This document shows positions 35,488-46,208 of a DNA stretch of 64,000 bases, piece after piece. The stretch spans positions 186,001 to 250,000 of the forward strand of contig JARUPY010000203.1 in NCBI GenBank assembly GCA_029817715.1, given 5' to 3'. The notes under the pieces were generated by a model. It made no database searches. It saw only the letters and a program-made list of their open reading frames with translations, and was not told the DNA's origin. The DNA comes from Melastoma dodecandrum (taxonomy: Eukaryota; Streptophyta; Magnoliopsida; Myrtales; Melastomataceae). Numbering within the stretch: position 1 is the first letter of the stretch; each line of letters starts with the position of its first letter. The position numbers and the translations under genes were made by a program.

Positions 35488-37244
35488 ATGAGTCAGGTGT
35501 TCGAAGGGTACGAGCGGCAGTACTGCGAGCTCTCTGCCAACCTCACCAGGAAGTGCACCGCCGCCTCCGCAGTAGATGGAGGTAATCGATTTCCCCGGAA
35601 GGAGTTTTGGGCGATTGATTCGGTGGTGATTCGAATGTTTATTCGTCCTGTAATGCCGTGAATGACCCGGTTTGGCCAGATGAGATTAGGTTGTAATTTG
35701 CAATCGTTGATCTGCTGCTTTGCAATTACTTTAGAATTTGTGGGGGTTTTATCTGTAGTGCCGTGGGACTAAGAATTGATCTACGACAATTGGAGTTGCG
35801 TGTTTGATCTCGTCGGCCATGAGATTGTTTATTGTAGTTTCCTCGTGGTATTAATTATAGCCACCAGCTCGGTGTGCTGCGACACGGGGCTGTTGCCTTT
35901 GCAAATTAACATAGGCCTTCCTTTTGTTCGTGGTTGCTTCATTGTGTGGACTGTCCATATTTTTATTACTGCAGTATTTCCCCACCCCAGTTGCACTTCG
36001 CATCCATCCGTTTATAGGTAGACCGTCTCTTTTAACTTTTCAGCTGTTGTTCTAAAGTGAAACTTTTAAGCTTGCGGTTGTCTAGTGCTTTGCTTTCCTG
36101 ATTTCACATGGTTCAAAACTGCAGAGCTGAGGAAGCAAAGGATTTCGGAGATAAAGGGAGGAATAGATGAAGCCGAGGCGCTGGTATCTGCCTTTACCTT
36201 CTGGAAGATTCGAGAGCATTTGTTTCAGTTTTCTTTATACTCTTGAGATTCTAGTGCTGCCTCATTTTCTTGGTAGATTCGAAAAATGGACTTGGAGGCG
36301 AGAAGTTTGCCGCCAAATGTCAAAGGAGTCCTTCTTGCTAAGCTGAGGGAATACAAGTCCGATCTTAACAACCTCAAGAGTGAGGTTAAGAGGATTACCT
36401 TGGGTAACATGGCTACCAGAGAGGAGCTCCCGGAATCAGGAATGGCAGATGCTCTTACGGTAGTGCCTTTCTGTGTTCACAAGATATGCTCTTTTAAGTC
36501 CCCTTTGTGGTCTTTTGATTGCAATCTTCAATCTACGTTGAATATTCTTTTATGGCTGGTATTTGGAAGTCATTCTTTTGCAAATCGTAACGACTAAAAA
36601 AGAAAGAAAAACAAAATGAGATTTTGAAAACTTTGTGAGGATGATCTTTCGGAAGTTAGTCTACTTATCATGTTCATTTGGTGATTCCATTCCTTCTTTG
36701 TTCATCGAGCTCTTTGTCCAGGATCTGCTTTTGGACGAGAAATTACGCATTTAGTGGCTGATTTTACATGTGGCCTTGTGCATTATTTTGCCAAGGTTTC
36801 TAATGAGTAGAATTGTCTTGTCAGAAATCAGCTGATCAGAGATCGAGGCTAATGATGACGACTGAAAGATTGAACCAGTCCACGGACAGAATCAAGGAAA
36901 GTCGAAGGACCATGCTAGAGACAGAAGAGCTTGGCGTTTCGATTCTTCAAGATCTCCATCAACAGCGACAGTCTCTCTTACATGCCAATAACACGGTATG
37001 CTCTGAGCAAGAATTAATCTATAACTTTCTGAAGATGAAAGGAACTTACATATGTAACCCTATACCCTCCCTAAATTGTCTGCTTTAATTGCAGCTTCAT
37101 GGAGTTGATGAGAACATTGGCAGAAGCAAGAAGATCCTGACTGCCATGTCGAGGACAATGAACAGAAACAAGTGGATCATCGGCCTAATCATTGCCGTCC
37201 TGGTCGTGGCGATAGTCGTGATATTGTACTTCAAGCTCAAGTGA
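35488..37244 (+). CDS. VTI1-family v-SNARE, VTI11/VTI13 type (218 aa)
   Basis: Qb-SNARE for vesicle fusion between the trans-Golgi network, prevacuole and vacuole. Five exons in phase: 35488-35581, 36125-36183, 36277-36459, 36825-36995 and 37095-37244 (TGA), giving 218 residues, the usual family length. The N-terminal Habc-type domain starts MSQVFEGYERQYCELSANL and has GGIDEAEALIRKMDLEARSL and KLREYKSDLNNLKSEVKRI. The SNARE motif has TERLNQSTDRIKESRRTMLE, ELGVSILQDLHQQRQSLL (central Q) and GRSKKILTAMSRTMNRNKW. The single C-terminal membrane anchor is IIGLIIAVLVVAIVVILYF. The KRIT and ILYFKLK features favour VTI11/VTI13 over VTI12. Start chosen as the first ATG upstream of the conserved FEGYE. 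Confidence 0.94.
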
Positions 37245-38268
37245 CCGGGTACTCTTGAAATTTCATTTGTGGGCTTGTTCTTGTTTGCTGGGAGAGGCAT
37301 CAATTTTTCTTCCCTTGTGGGAAATGTGTAATGTGTGCTGGGTGCTTATTCGAGACAAACCAATGCAACTTGTCTTAATGAGTCGTGTCTTTATAATATA
37401 TACTTTCTGTTGTATCCATAGTATGTGTTGCATATTGCATTAAGTTACCTGATAAGACCACTCCCCTGATGAAATTCATTGGCTACAGAAAAAGCTATCC
37501 ATGGGTTGATTGTAATACCCTTCGGACGAAGACGTGAATCGCTGTTTTTTTCTCTAGTTCGAAACTTGCTGTGATTGTCTAGCAAGCCGCCATTGTCTTT
37601 GAACACCATGTTTTCCTACCAATCTCCCAAAACACCCGCTCTGCAGTTGTTTTTAATATTTCATATCCATCGCGCAGGTGTCTCTACAAGAACACCTAAT
37701 GCACAGATGTAAACAACTCCGTTGCAGACTGCATTTCTAAAATGAAGCATTGTCTACGAGGATGAGGATGTGATATCCATACTCAAATCACTTGTAGTTA
37801 CATTACAAGTTTCTGTTACTGCAGAAAAATACATCATCCAGAAGGAGTCACAGAGAGAGAGAGGGAGAGAGAGAGAGAGAGGAGAAAAGCCAAGAGAAGA
37901 GGAGAGGAATTGCATGGCAATGAATGAGCAGGCATCATCACTTTGTGATGTCAAATGAGATTGGGAACCGTTTTAAATGAAAAGGATGATACTCCTGCTC
38001 ATGCAAATTGGGATTCAACAGTTTGTTAAAAAAAATATTGAAAAAAAGCATCTCTCGTTTCCAATGCATTCCTTGCCTTCCCAATTTCATACTAGTAAAT
38101 TTAAGGAGGGGGAAAAATAGGACCCTACTTTTACTTCAGTCCCTTTGGCCTTTCCCTACTGCTTAAATCTCCATCCTTGTTCATGTGAACTTGCAGAACT
38201 GAACCCAATACTCTCTCCTCTCTCTTCCGACGACCATCGGCGAAAACGTTGTTTTGCTAAGGTGTGAA
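37245..38268. other. Intergenic, VTI1 3' region and MYB promoter
   Basis: A (GA)n-type microsatellite (AGAGAGAGAGGGAGAGAGAG, about 37853-37882) sits about 390 bp before the MYB ATG, in the probable promoter. No other feature was seen. Confidence 0.5.
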
Positions 38269-39450
38269 ATGAAGAGACCTCCTTGTTGCGACAAGTCGAA
38301 TGTGAAGAGGGGGCTGTGGACCGCAGAAGAGGATGCCAAGATACTCGCCTATGTTTCCGCTCACGGTACTGGTAACTGGACTGTCGTCCCCAAGAAAGCA
38401 GGTGATAACACAGTTCACGTCCATGATCCTTTTTCTTGCTTCGTTGGTTACAGACCTTGATAAGGTAACTAACTGCTAACGATGTTTCCCACCGGTCATG
38501 TGCCGGCAGGGTTGAATAGATGCGGGAAGAGCTGTAGGCTAAGGTGGACAAACTACCTGAGGCCAGAGCTCAAGCATGACGGGTTCTCTGCCGAGGAGGA
38601 ACAGCTTATCATTAGCCTCCACAAGGCCATTGGCAGCAGGTTGCCATTCGCTCCTCCCCCCCTCCCCCACGGATAATTTATTGCATTACTGTTAAGGTCG
38701 GCCTATGCACGATGTTCTTGCAGATGGTCTTTAATTGCACTGCAGCTGCCCGGAAGAACCGACAATGATGTGAAGAACTACTGGAACACAAAGCTGAAGA
38801 AGAAGCTAAGCAAGATGGGGATCGATCCTCTCACTCACAAGCCTTTTTCACAGATTATCTCAGAGATAGGGAACATCAGGGGCGGCAGCAGCCTAAACTC
38901 GGGACAGGTTACTCCGTCGTCGTCTTCTCTTTCCCCCGAAATTTCTTGCATTACCGAAAATTCCAGTCTCGCAGTGGAACAAGTCCATCCTGTTTTCTCC
39001 CCGCTGAGGTCGTATGCTTCGTGGGAACTGAATAAAGGCCAAAACCAAGAGATCCTGCAGGTTCAGCCGCATCTTCCGGGTGAAGTTACGGCTTCCTGCT
39101 CGCCTGCGTCCTCGTTAACCGGCTTCCAACGATTCAACTCATCACCAGATCTGCTGCTGTTCAGACAGAGTCAGTTTGGTTGGAGCAGTCAGCGACCAGC
39201 CATCTCGGATGGTGCGTTCCGAAATGATAACATCTGTTTGCCGAGAATTCCATCTTCCACAAGCTATCTTTCAAACAGTCCATTCAACAGTGTCTTATGC
39301 CATGGGAATGAAGCTCAATCGGCTTTCAACAACCATTCAGAAGCCGGTTCACCATCAAGTGAACCCTCTTTTGTGGAGGCCATCTTGGAAAGCGACAGCA
39401 AGATGAAATCTGAATTCCCTCAGCTCCTGGAGGGCTTTCTTGATTACTGA
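38269..39450 (+). CDS. R2R3-MYB transcription factor, MYB35/TDF1 type (329 aa)
   Basis: Nuclear DNA-binding protein; the closest relatives I recall (Arabidopsis MYB35/TDF1) control tapetum development in anthers. Three exons in phase, 38269-38401, 38510-38639 and 38724-39450 (TGA), at the classic R2R3-MYB intron positions, give 329 residues. R2 runs from [20 protein letters not shown] through [20 protein letters not shown] to LRWTNYL. R3 runs from [20 protein letters not shown] through [20 protein letters not shown] to [11 protein letters not shown]. Regular Trp spacing is intact. [14 protein letters not shown] and the C-terminal FVEAILES and [11 protein letters not shown] support the MYB35/TDF1 subgroup. 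The protein begins [10 protein letters not shown]; most R2R3-MYBs begin MGRxPCC, so Lys replaces Gly at position 2. In-frame codons upstream (38254) are probably leader. Confidence 0.9.
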
Positions 39451-39942
39451 CATCACTTGTTCCACAGGAAAGTAAACTCAGACAACTCATTCATATAGTT
39501 CAAGGAAAGCAGGATCCAGATGCAATTAGAACTAAACCAATACAACCATGCTACGGCAAGAAGTCCCCATGCCATAAATGCTCATGTCAATCCTGTGTTC
39601 TTACTCTTGAAAAGAAGGAATGCATCACTCAGTACTCCAATTATTAAAATGTTACACTAAAAGGAGGAAACAACAAAAGACTCGCACCACAAACATCAGC
39701 ATCGCAGATGATCCGCAGATTTAGCTAGAAACTCGATGAACTAGGGAAATTCCAAAATTATAACAAAGAATTCGAAAGTGTGCCCACAGGCTATTATTTG
39801 CAGAACTCAACCACCTAGAAGGCCTTCACCAATATTGTTCTGAAATAAACAGAGAAGGTAAAAGATGTGCGAAACAGGAAATGCTGCTTTCGACGTCGTT
39901 TGATTGTCTCTGCATCCGCACAAATGAACCGACCAATCGTTC
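39451..39942. other. Intergenic between convergent MYB and VDAC genes
   Basis: The 3' UTRs of both genes probably lie here. No additional feature was seen. Confidence 0.5.
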
Positions 39943-41746
39943 TCACGGTTTGAGAGCCAATGCCAGACCAACTTTAGCAGTCTTCTCAATGGACCTGGTG
40001 TCGACCTCAGCTGAAACGGTAAACAATGATCTTGGTCGCCACTCGTGCTGTATTAGGGCACTGACCTTGCCGGATTTGTCAACACGTGCCTTGACCAAGG
40101 TCAAGGGATCCAACGCATGCTGAGTACCAAAAGTAATGGTGTTCTCGCCGGTGGAGAAGCGGTGGGTAAGCTCGCCACCCACAGCAGTGTTAGTTAAGGG
40201 TTTCACCACATGGTAGTAAGATGTGACCAGGGTTTGTCCCTTGTCATTACTGCAATAAAAAGTATCGCCAATAATACAGAGGAATCAACATGCAAATTCA
40301 ACAACTGCGGCTAAGAAGCAAGAAATAGAGTATTAGCCACTTACAGTGCGAGAGAAGAGATAAGATCTGCAGTGGAATAGCTCACACCAGCATTCATCTT
40401 GGTGAAATCCCCGGCTTTGGTATCAAAAGAGACATCGGCACCGAGTGCCAGAGCGTTTGTTCCAAGTACTCCAGCAAAGGTCAACACGGGGTTCGCAGTC
40501 AATGTCAGACTGGAGTTCAACCCAAAATGATCATTCAAATATTGCAGCTCCACCTGTAAAAAATTTGATTAAAAAATTCTCACGATGCATCTATTATGAG
40601 TGATTTGATCGGCATTGGAAAAGGTTCTCACCTTGCCTGACCTTTGGTCTGGAATCTTGAAGTTGAAAATTGCTTTCAGACCGGGACCAATATCATCAAC
40701 AGTTATTGTTGTCAGGAGCTGAAAATGAAAAAAAAAAAAACATCGAGGAAAATTTGCAGACATAATCAAATAGCCATAACTGATAGCATAAGCTCAAGAA
40801 TGAAATGGGTAATGAAACAGAAAAAAGTTCAGGGAGACGCTTAGAAAACAGAAATTCAGTCACTAACAGGATCGAAACACAATTCAAAAGGCTTTTGAAG
40901 AGAATAAAGGTACCTCGAATGATAACCTGATGGAAGGAACCGACCTTCATGCGTCAAATTACATGAAGCAATTTGCCAGAAGAAATGACAACGACGATAT
41001 AAATCCAGGAAAGTGCAAGTTCATCCATGGAAAACATGCAACAGTTTCCACACCCAGCGATTGCTATTCCTATAACCTTCGACATCTGAAAAGATATCCA
41101 CAAAAAAACGGATATCCGGGAACGCGATGCATCACTCCCCTGTATTAATCAAACAGGTCTAAAAGAATTCAAATCAAACAACAGAAAAGATGGCCGCCAC
41201 GACTTTGTCACACTCTCCGAACCATCACCCTCCCGCCAGAACAACAAACAAATGTCCCATAAACAACTCACAGTCCCTAAAAACAACAAAACACAACATC
41301 CCATCCGGTAACATCGAAATGCAACGTCCTTACGTTGGAGCTGCCATCGACTTTGATATCAGTAGTGACATTCCTGTTCTTCAACTGGGTATTCACATCG
41401 GCCAGAAAGAAATCGCCTTTCTTGGTCCCGGTAGCGGTCACAGCCTACAAACACCACCAACAACAAACCAATCAATCAATCAAAACCAAAACCCAAAAAC
41501 AATCGAATCGGGAATAAAAAAAAAACCCACGACGCCGGTGGGGGAATAAGTGGTGAGGGTGAACTTGTGGTCGCTCTGGTAGTCCTTGTAGAGAAGATCT
41601 GCTCAAACCAACAACAACAAATGAAACTAACACCAATCGAAATCAAAAGAATCCAAAATAAAAAAAATGAATGATGGGTAGATGAAGGAAATCGGACCTC
41701 TGGCCTTCTTGCCGATGTCGGAGTAGAGACCGGGTCCTTTCCCCAT
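39943..41746 (-). CDS. Mitochondrial outer-membrane porin VDAC (276 aa)
   Basis: Voltage-dependent anion channel: a 19-strand beta barrel that passes metabolites across the outer mitochondrial membrane. Six exons in phase (reversed): 41746-41698, 41598-41531, 41444-41334, 40718-40632, 40553-40345 and 40249-39943, giving 276 residues, exactly the family norm. The N-terminus [20 protein letters not shown] is the amphipathic helix segment. Then come [73 protein letters not shown], the porin signature region [20 protein letters not shown], and the C-terminal VGLALALKP. All exons are open. An ORF on the opposite strand is a shadow. It converges with the MYB gene; the VDAC start lies about 1 kb from the next + gene. 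Confidence 0.95.
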
Positions 41747-42805
41747 GGCGGTAGCTCTTCGAGGTTGGCGCAGGTTGTCTGAAAATGGCGGATCTTCCTT
41801 TCTCCTCCTCCTCCACGACAGCGTACGAGGAAAAAGAGCGATAGGGGTGTGGGGTGGGAGCGCGTCGGGGAGGCGGAAAGCCCTAATTGGGCCAGGCCTT
41901 GATTTGAGATTGGGCTCTTGGATCTCTTCTCAAGGTTGAATTCGTCCATTAAGCCCACGAAACTCATACACGACCGGCTCTTTATACACGAAGATAATCC
42001 AAGTCCGAATAAGATAATCGACTTCACATGGAAAAAAAAAACTAATTTTTTTTTTATTTTTCTACTAGAATCATCGTAGAGAAAGGTGGATTTGTTTCTT
42101 TCTAGAAAAAAATAGTATAATGGAAAAAAAAAATTTACTAAGTCGAACAGTTTCTCATAAATAACACGTCAAAGTCAAATTCATAGAAATTCGAATCTTA
42201 TAAAATGAACGTAATTTATAAAATTCGACTTTAAAAGGTTTTTAGAAGTCAGGCTTCGACTTTTTACGAGTGAGAGCGAAATTAAATTTATAAAATTTAA
42301 CTTTAAAATATTATTTTTAAAATTAAAAAAAAAAATACTTTCTCTAATAATTTTATTTTCGTTACATTAATATTGTACGACACCCGCGGAGAAACTATCC
42401 AAATTGGAGCCCGAAATCTACACCTGCACGAATCCGATTTGTTATTTCCACGGATTCAATGGGGGGTGGGTGTCCCCACAAGAGACGTGGCAGCATGTTG
42501 TCGAAGGAAGGAAAAGGACAAACCTGTCCGCAATCACAGCCCAACCACGTATGTAGTAATAATAATCCCCCTTCCCTTCCCTTCCCTTCCCATGGATCTT
42601 TTCGTCCTTTAAATATTACCCGTTTGAATCCTTTAAAGTTTTATTCCAATTTCAGTTTGGTCCCCAGGAGAGCCCCACAAAACGACATCGTCTTAGATTT
42701 TCGGCATCCTTCTACGTTTCGACGACCTATCTTCTTCCTCCCCCACCCCCCCAAGTTTTGGGTTTGCACCTTTTTCGCTTATCCGATCCCATCCGGCCAA
42801 CGAAG
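41747..42805. other. Divergent intergenic, VDAC and PLDRP1-like promoters
   Basis: An AT-rich middle (about 42040-42370) with poly-A and poly-T runs is flanked by the two promoters. TTCCC repeats (about 42571-42590) lie upstream of the repeat-protein gene. No gene was seen. Confidence 0.5.
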
Positions 42806-44317
42806 ATGCCGTACTACCACCACAACGAGGAGGACGACGTCGAGTTCGACGAGTACGACCCCACCCCCTTCGGAGGAGGCTACGACATCTCCCTCACCTA
42901 CGGCCGCCCCCTCCCTCCCTCCGACGAAACCTGCTACCCTTCCTCCCTCTGCAACGACCATGACATCGACTACGAGCGTCCCCACTTCTCCTCCCACGCC
43001 GAGCCTGCCGCCTACGCCGAGGATGCCCTTCGCTCCGAGTACAGCAGTTACTCTCGTCCCAAGCCCAGGCCTGGTCCCCCTGGCCCCGGCTTCGGCGGTC
43101 CTCCCCCTCCCCAGCCTGGGTTCGGTGGTCCTCCCCCTCCCCAGCCTGGATTCGGCGGACCGGGATCTGATTACGGGTCCGGGTATGGCGGGAGGCCGGA
43201 ACCCGAGTCGGACTACGGATCGGGTTATGGTGGCGGGAGGAAGCAGAGCTCGGATTATGGATCTGGGCATGGAGGAAGGTCCGAGTACGAGAAGCCGCCC
43301 CCGCCCTCTGAATATGGATCTGGGTATGGAGGAAGGACTGAGCACGAGAAGCCGAGTTCGGAGTATGGATCTGGGTATGGAGGAAGGACTGAGTATGAGA
43401 AGCCGAGTTCAGAGTATGGATCTGGGTATGGGAGGCAGGAGGATTCCAAGTATGGCGGAAGGTCTGAGTATAAGCAGCCCAATTCCGAATACGGATCTGG
43501 ATATGGTCGCAGGACGGAGTCGGAATATGAAAAGCCTCCTAGCTCAGAGTATGGATCCGGTTACGGCCGCCAAGCGGAGTCTGAGCATGGATCTGGCTAT
43601 GGCGGAAGGTCCGAGTACAAGCAGCAGCCTAGCTCTGATTATGGGTCCGGTTACGGCCGTCAGTCAGATTCGGAATACGGATCCGGATATGGCGGGAGGA
43701 CCGAGTATGAGAAGCCCGCATCTGATTATGGATCTGGCTATGGCCGCCAGTCGGAGTCTGAATACGGATCTGGTTATGGCGGGAGGACTGAGTATGAGAA
43801 GCCTGCAACTGAGTATGGATCTGGATATGGAGGAAGGAGTGAGCACGAGAGGCCGAGCTATGGAAGGCGCGATGACGATGATGAGGATAAGCCCAAGAAG
43901 TTTGGCTATGGTGGTGAAGAGGACTATGGCCGCAAGAAATATGTGAGCTCAACATTATGATTATTACAATATTCAATTCACGGTTGATTTATCCTCGTAA
44001 TGTTTTGTCAATGCTTGGCTTGATTGCGAGATGGGACTTTTTTAATTAGGAGTGGTTATCTTGCCTGGCTCGACCTTAGTTCCTAACTTGTAGGAAGAGA
44101 AAGAAGTGTATTGGTGAACAATTAGAGGCCAATGATATTGTCTGCAGGGCTGTTAGTATTTTTGGTTTTGGTGTGATGACTTCTGGATGGTTGCGGCAAC
44201 TAGACTAATGGTTTTGTGGCAACTATTCAGGGAGATGAAGATGACGATGATGATGAGGAGAAGCGTCGCCGCTCCAAGCATCACCACCACCACCGCCGTG
44301 AATACGATGATGAGTAA
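42806..44317 (+). CDS. YGSGYGG-repeat protein, PLDRP1/At5g39570-like (378-residue exon 1 plus charged tail)
   Basis: Two exons in phase, 42806-43942 and 44231-44317 (TAA), give 407 residues. The N-terminal 90 residues are conserved in this family: MPYYHHNEEDDVEFDEYDPT, YDISLTYGRPLPPSDETCYP and YSSYSRPKPRPGPPGPGFGG. The rest is a tandem array of about ten units built on SEYGSGYGGR, alternating with SEYEKP, probably disordered. Exon 2 is acidic then basic and His-rich (GDEDDDDDEEKRRRSK, then HHHHHRREYDDE). Arabidopsis At5g39570 (PLDRP1) has the same layout and was described as regulated by phospholipase D and able to bind RNA. A longer reading frame from 42459 in another phase is a repeat shadow. 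Confidence 0.9.
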
Positions 44318-46208
44318 GGAGAAGCTGGATCGCTTCTTCTATGGAAACCCTGTAAAAGTTACCTGCTAATAACAAGGGTTTTCTGGGTCAGTTTGTTGTG
44401 TTTCTATCAAGTTGTCGAGCTCCTTAAACCATGAGCCTTCATCTGTGTGTTGTGTCTGTGTCCGCATCTGGTGTCCGATGTTTGGTCTGAATAAGTGTTC
44501 CTGCCTGCCGGGAATGGCATGTGCTTCTGCTGTATTTTCCAGTGAGACTCAGGTTGGCTTATATGTCTGTCATGCAAATATATGTTTCGTCTGACAATGA
44601 TGGATCTTATGAAAGGTTACCTCTATACTCTGCCGGTCTTTGGTAAAGCTTTCGAGTCGAATCTGATTACTTTTTGGTGTCCTGCTCCTGCCAAACTACT
44701 CTCGCACTGTTGCTCCCACAACTCTGTTGAACAGCATGAAAGCTGTTATTCTGCATCTTGATGACATGAGATTCTCAGTTGAATCCTTAACAAGCGAATA
44801 GAGCAACCTGGGTTTGGGTTCGTCCGCATGACTCGCCTGAGAACTCATCAAGGAACCCCCACTCAGCCCTTATTCCATTCCTATACAGCTCGGTCAATAG
44901 TTTCTCTGAGTTAGTTCTGCCGTCTGACTCAGATAACCAAATTGGGCTGTGCTGATGATATATGCCAGTGATTCCTCTTAACACATCTAGTGTCGTCTTG
45001 GATTCATCACAATATCAAGGAAATAACGGGTTTTAATTGAACAAATAATACTATTAATTCCAGTGTTGAAAACAACGAATTTAGTTTACGAAAAACTCGA
45101 TGATTCTAACGCCAATTTAGGGGCTTGTACGTGGAGCTTGGTCACTTCAAACCTTGGATTGTTCTCATTGCGGCGAGGGTACCCCGTTAGACGCCCAACG
45201 TTTCCTCCCCAACAGATGGTGATAGCCCTTGCAGGGTGCTCGCGATGCCACCCGGGTTTGACCAGTAGAATGGGCTGGGTTTGTTGATTCACCAACTTCC
45301 ACTTCCAAGGGGAACAAGACTTTGAGATTTTCCTCACACTCTCCAACTAAGCCTTGCCAGCGGTTCAGTCGTGAAGAACGGCTGACGGACAGCAAGTTGT
45401 GTAAAAATGTAGATTAAAAAGCGTTACCAGTTCCTCTATCGCACTTCTCAACGGTTTTTATGATTCCTAGCAAACACAGAACTTGAATAAAACCATAAAT
45501 ATCATCATGTGTTGTTTGATAGGAACAGTAGGCAACAAATCTACTAAGGACGATGTTTCCCTGGTGAATTGACAAACCAGGAATATCAAAGCAGGAGGCT
45601 ACAGAAGAATCCTCCTCAGGTGACCGGTAAAAAGTTGACCCTAGGATTGGATTCATAGTAAAATTCGAGATGTCATGTAGCTCTTTTAGTAACCGAATTA
45701 TATGTATACCCAGGAAAAAGAAACCAAAATAATACCAATATTCAATTCAATTCCGCGCCCTGCCCCTTCACTGTTTGCAGGGAGCTGCTGTTTAGTTGGG
45801 TGATAATGAACGTTCATGTCATAAGAGGTTTGTTCAAAAATAGGAAAAACATTCCGTAAAATAAGTTAACAACTTTCAAATTCAGCAGACAATTGCCCCA
45901 ACACCGAGTTAAATACATTATTTAACAAATTTTGAAAATTACCGACATATTTCGCTAAATAGTTTTCCGCCGAATTATTTTGGAACACAGCTCCATGGCA
46001 GAAGCAGAGACGGACATTTGCCAAGTCACACAAATGCTACATTTATTGAATGATGATGCATAGATCCTTGTCATGATATGGAACGCTAAATCCGAACTAA
46101 TGCACAAGATGCGCCAGGCTGATGATCAAAATCCAATTGACCACCAGCCCAAAAACAGGAGAGGAAAAAGACGGTGAGTTACGCAAAGACCGCAGGTGGG
46201 GGCGTGCC
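44318..46208. other. Intergenic between convergent genes
   Basis: The 3' UTR of the repeat-protein gene is followed by about 1.7 kb without a credible gene. Minus-strand frames at 44787-44984 and 45086-45656 are not recognised and may be decayed coding DNA. A MITE-like element lies at 45842-45970. Confidence 0.4.
45842..45970. mobile_element. Putative MITE, same family, copy 3
   Basis: The left end GGAAAAACATTCCGTAAAAT and the right end (reverse complement GGAAAACTATTTAGCGAAAT) are imperfect inverted repeats around about 90 bp. The interior TATTTAACAAATTTTGAAAA resembles the interior of the copy at 20225-20453 (TATTTGACGAAATTTGAAAA), which supports common descent. Non-coding. Confidence 0.5.

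Noticed and set aside
42459..43946. 495-aa Met- and Ser-rich ORF on the + strand
   Set aside because: It is a frame shadow of the YGSGYGG-repeat gene; periodic coding repeats keep other frames open.
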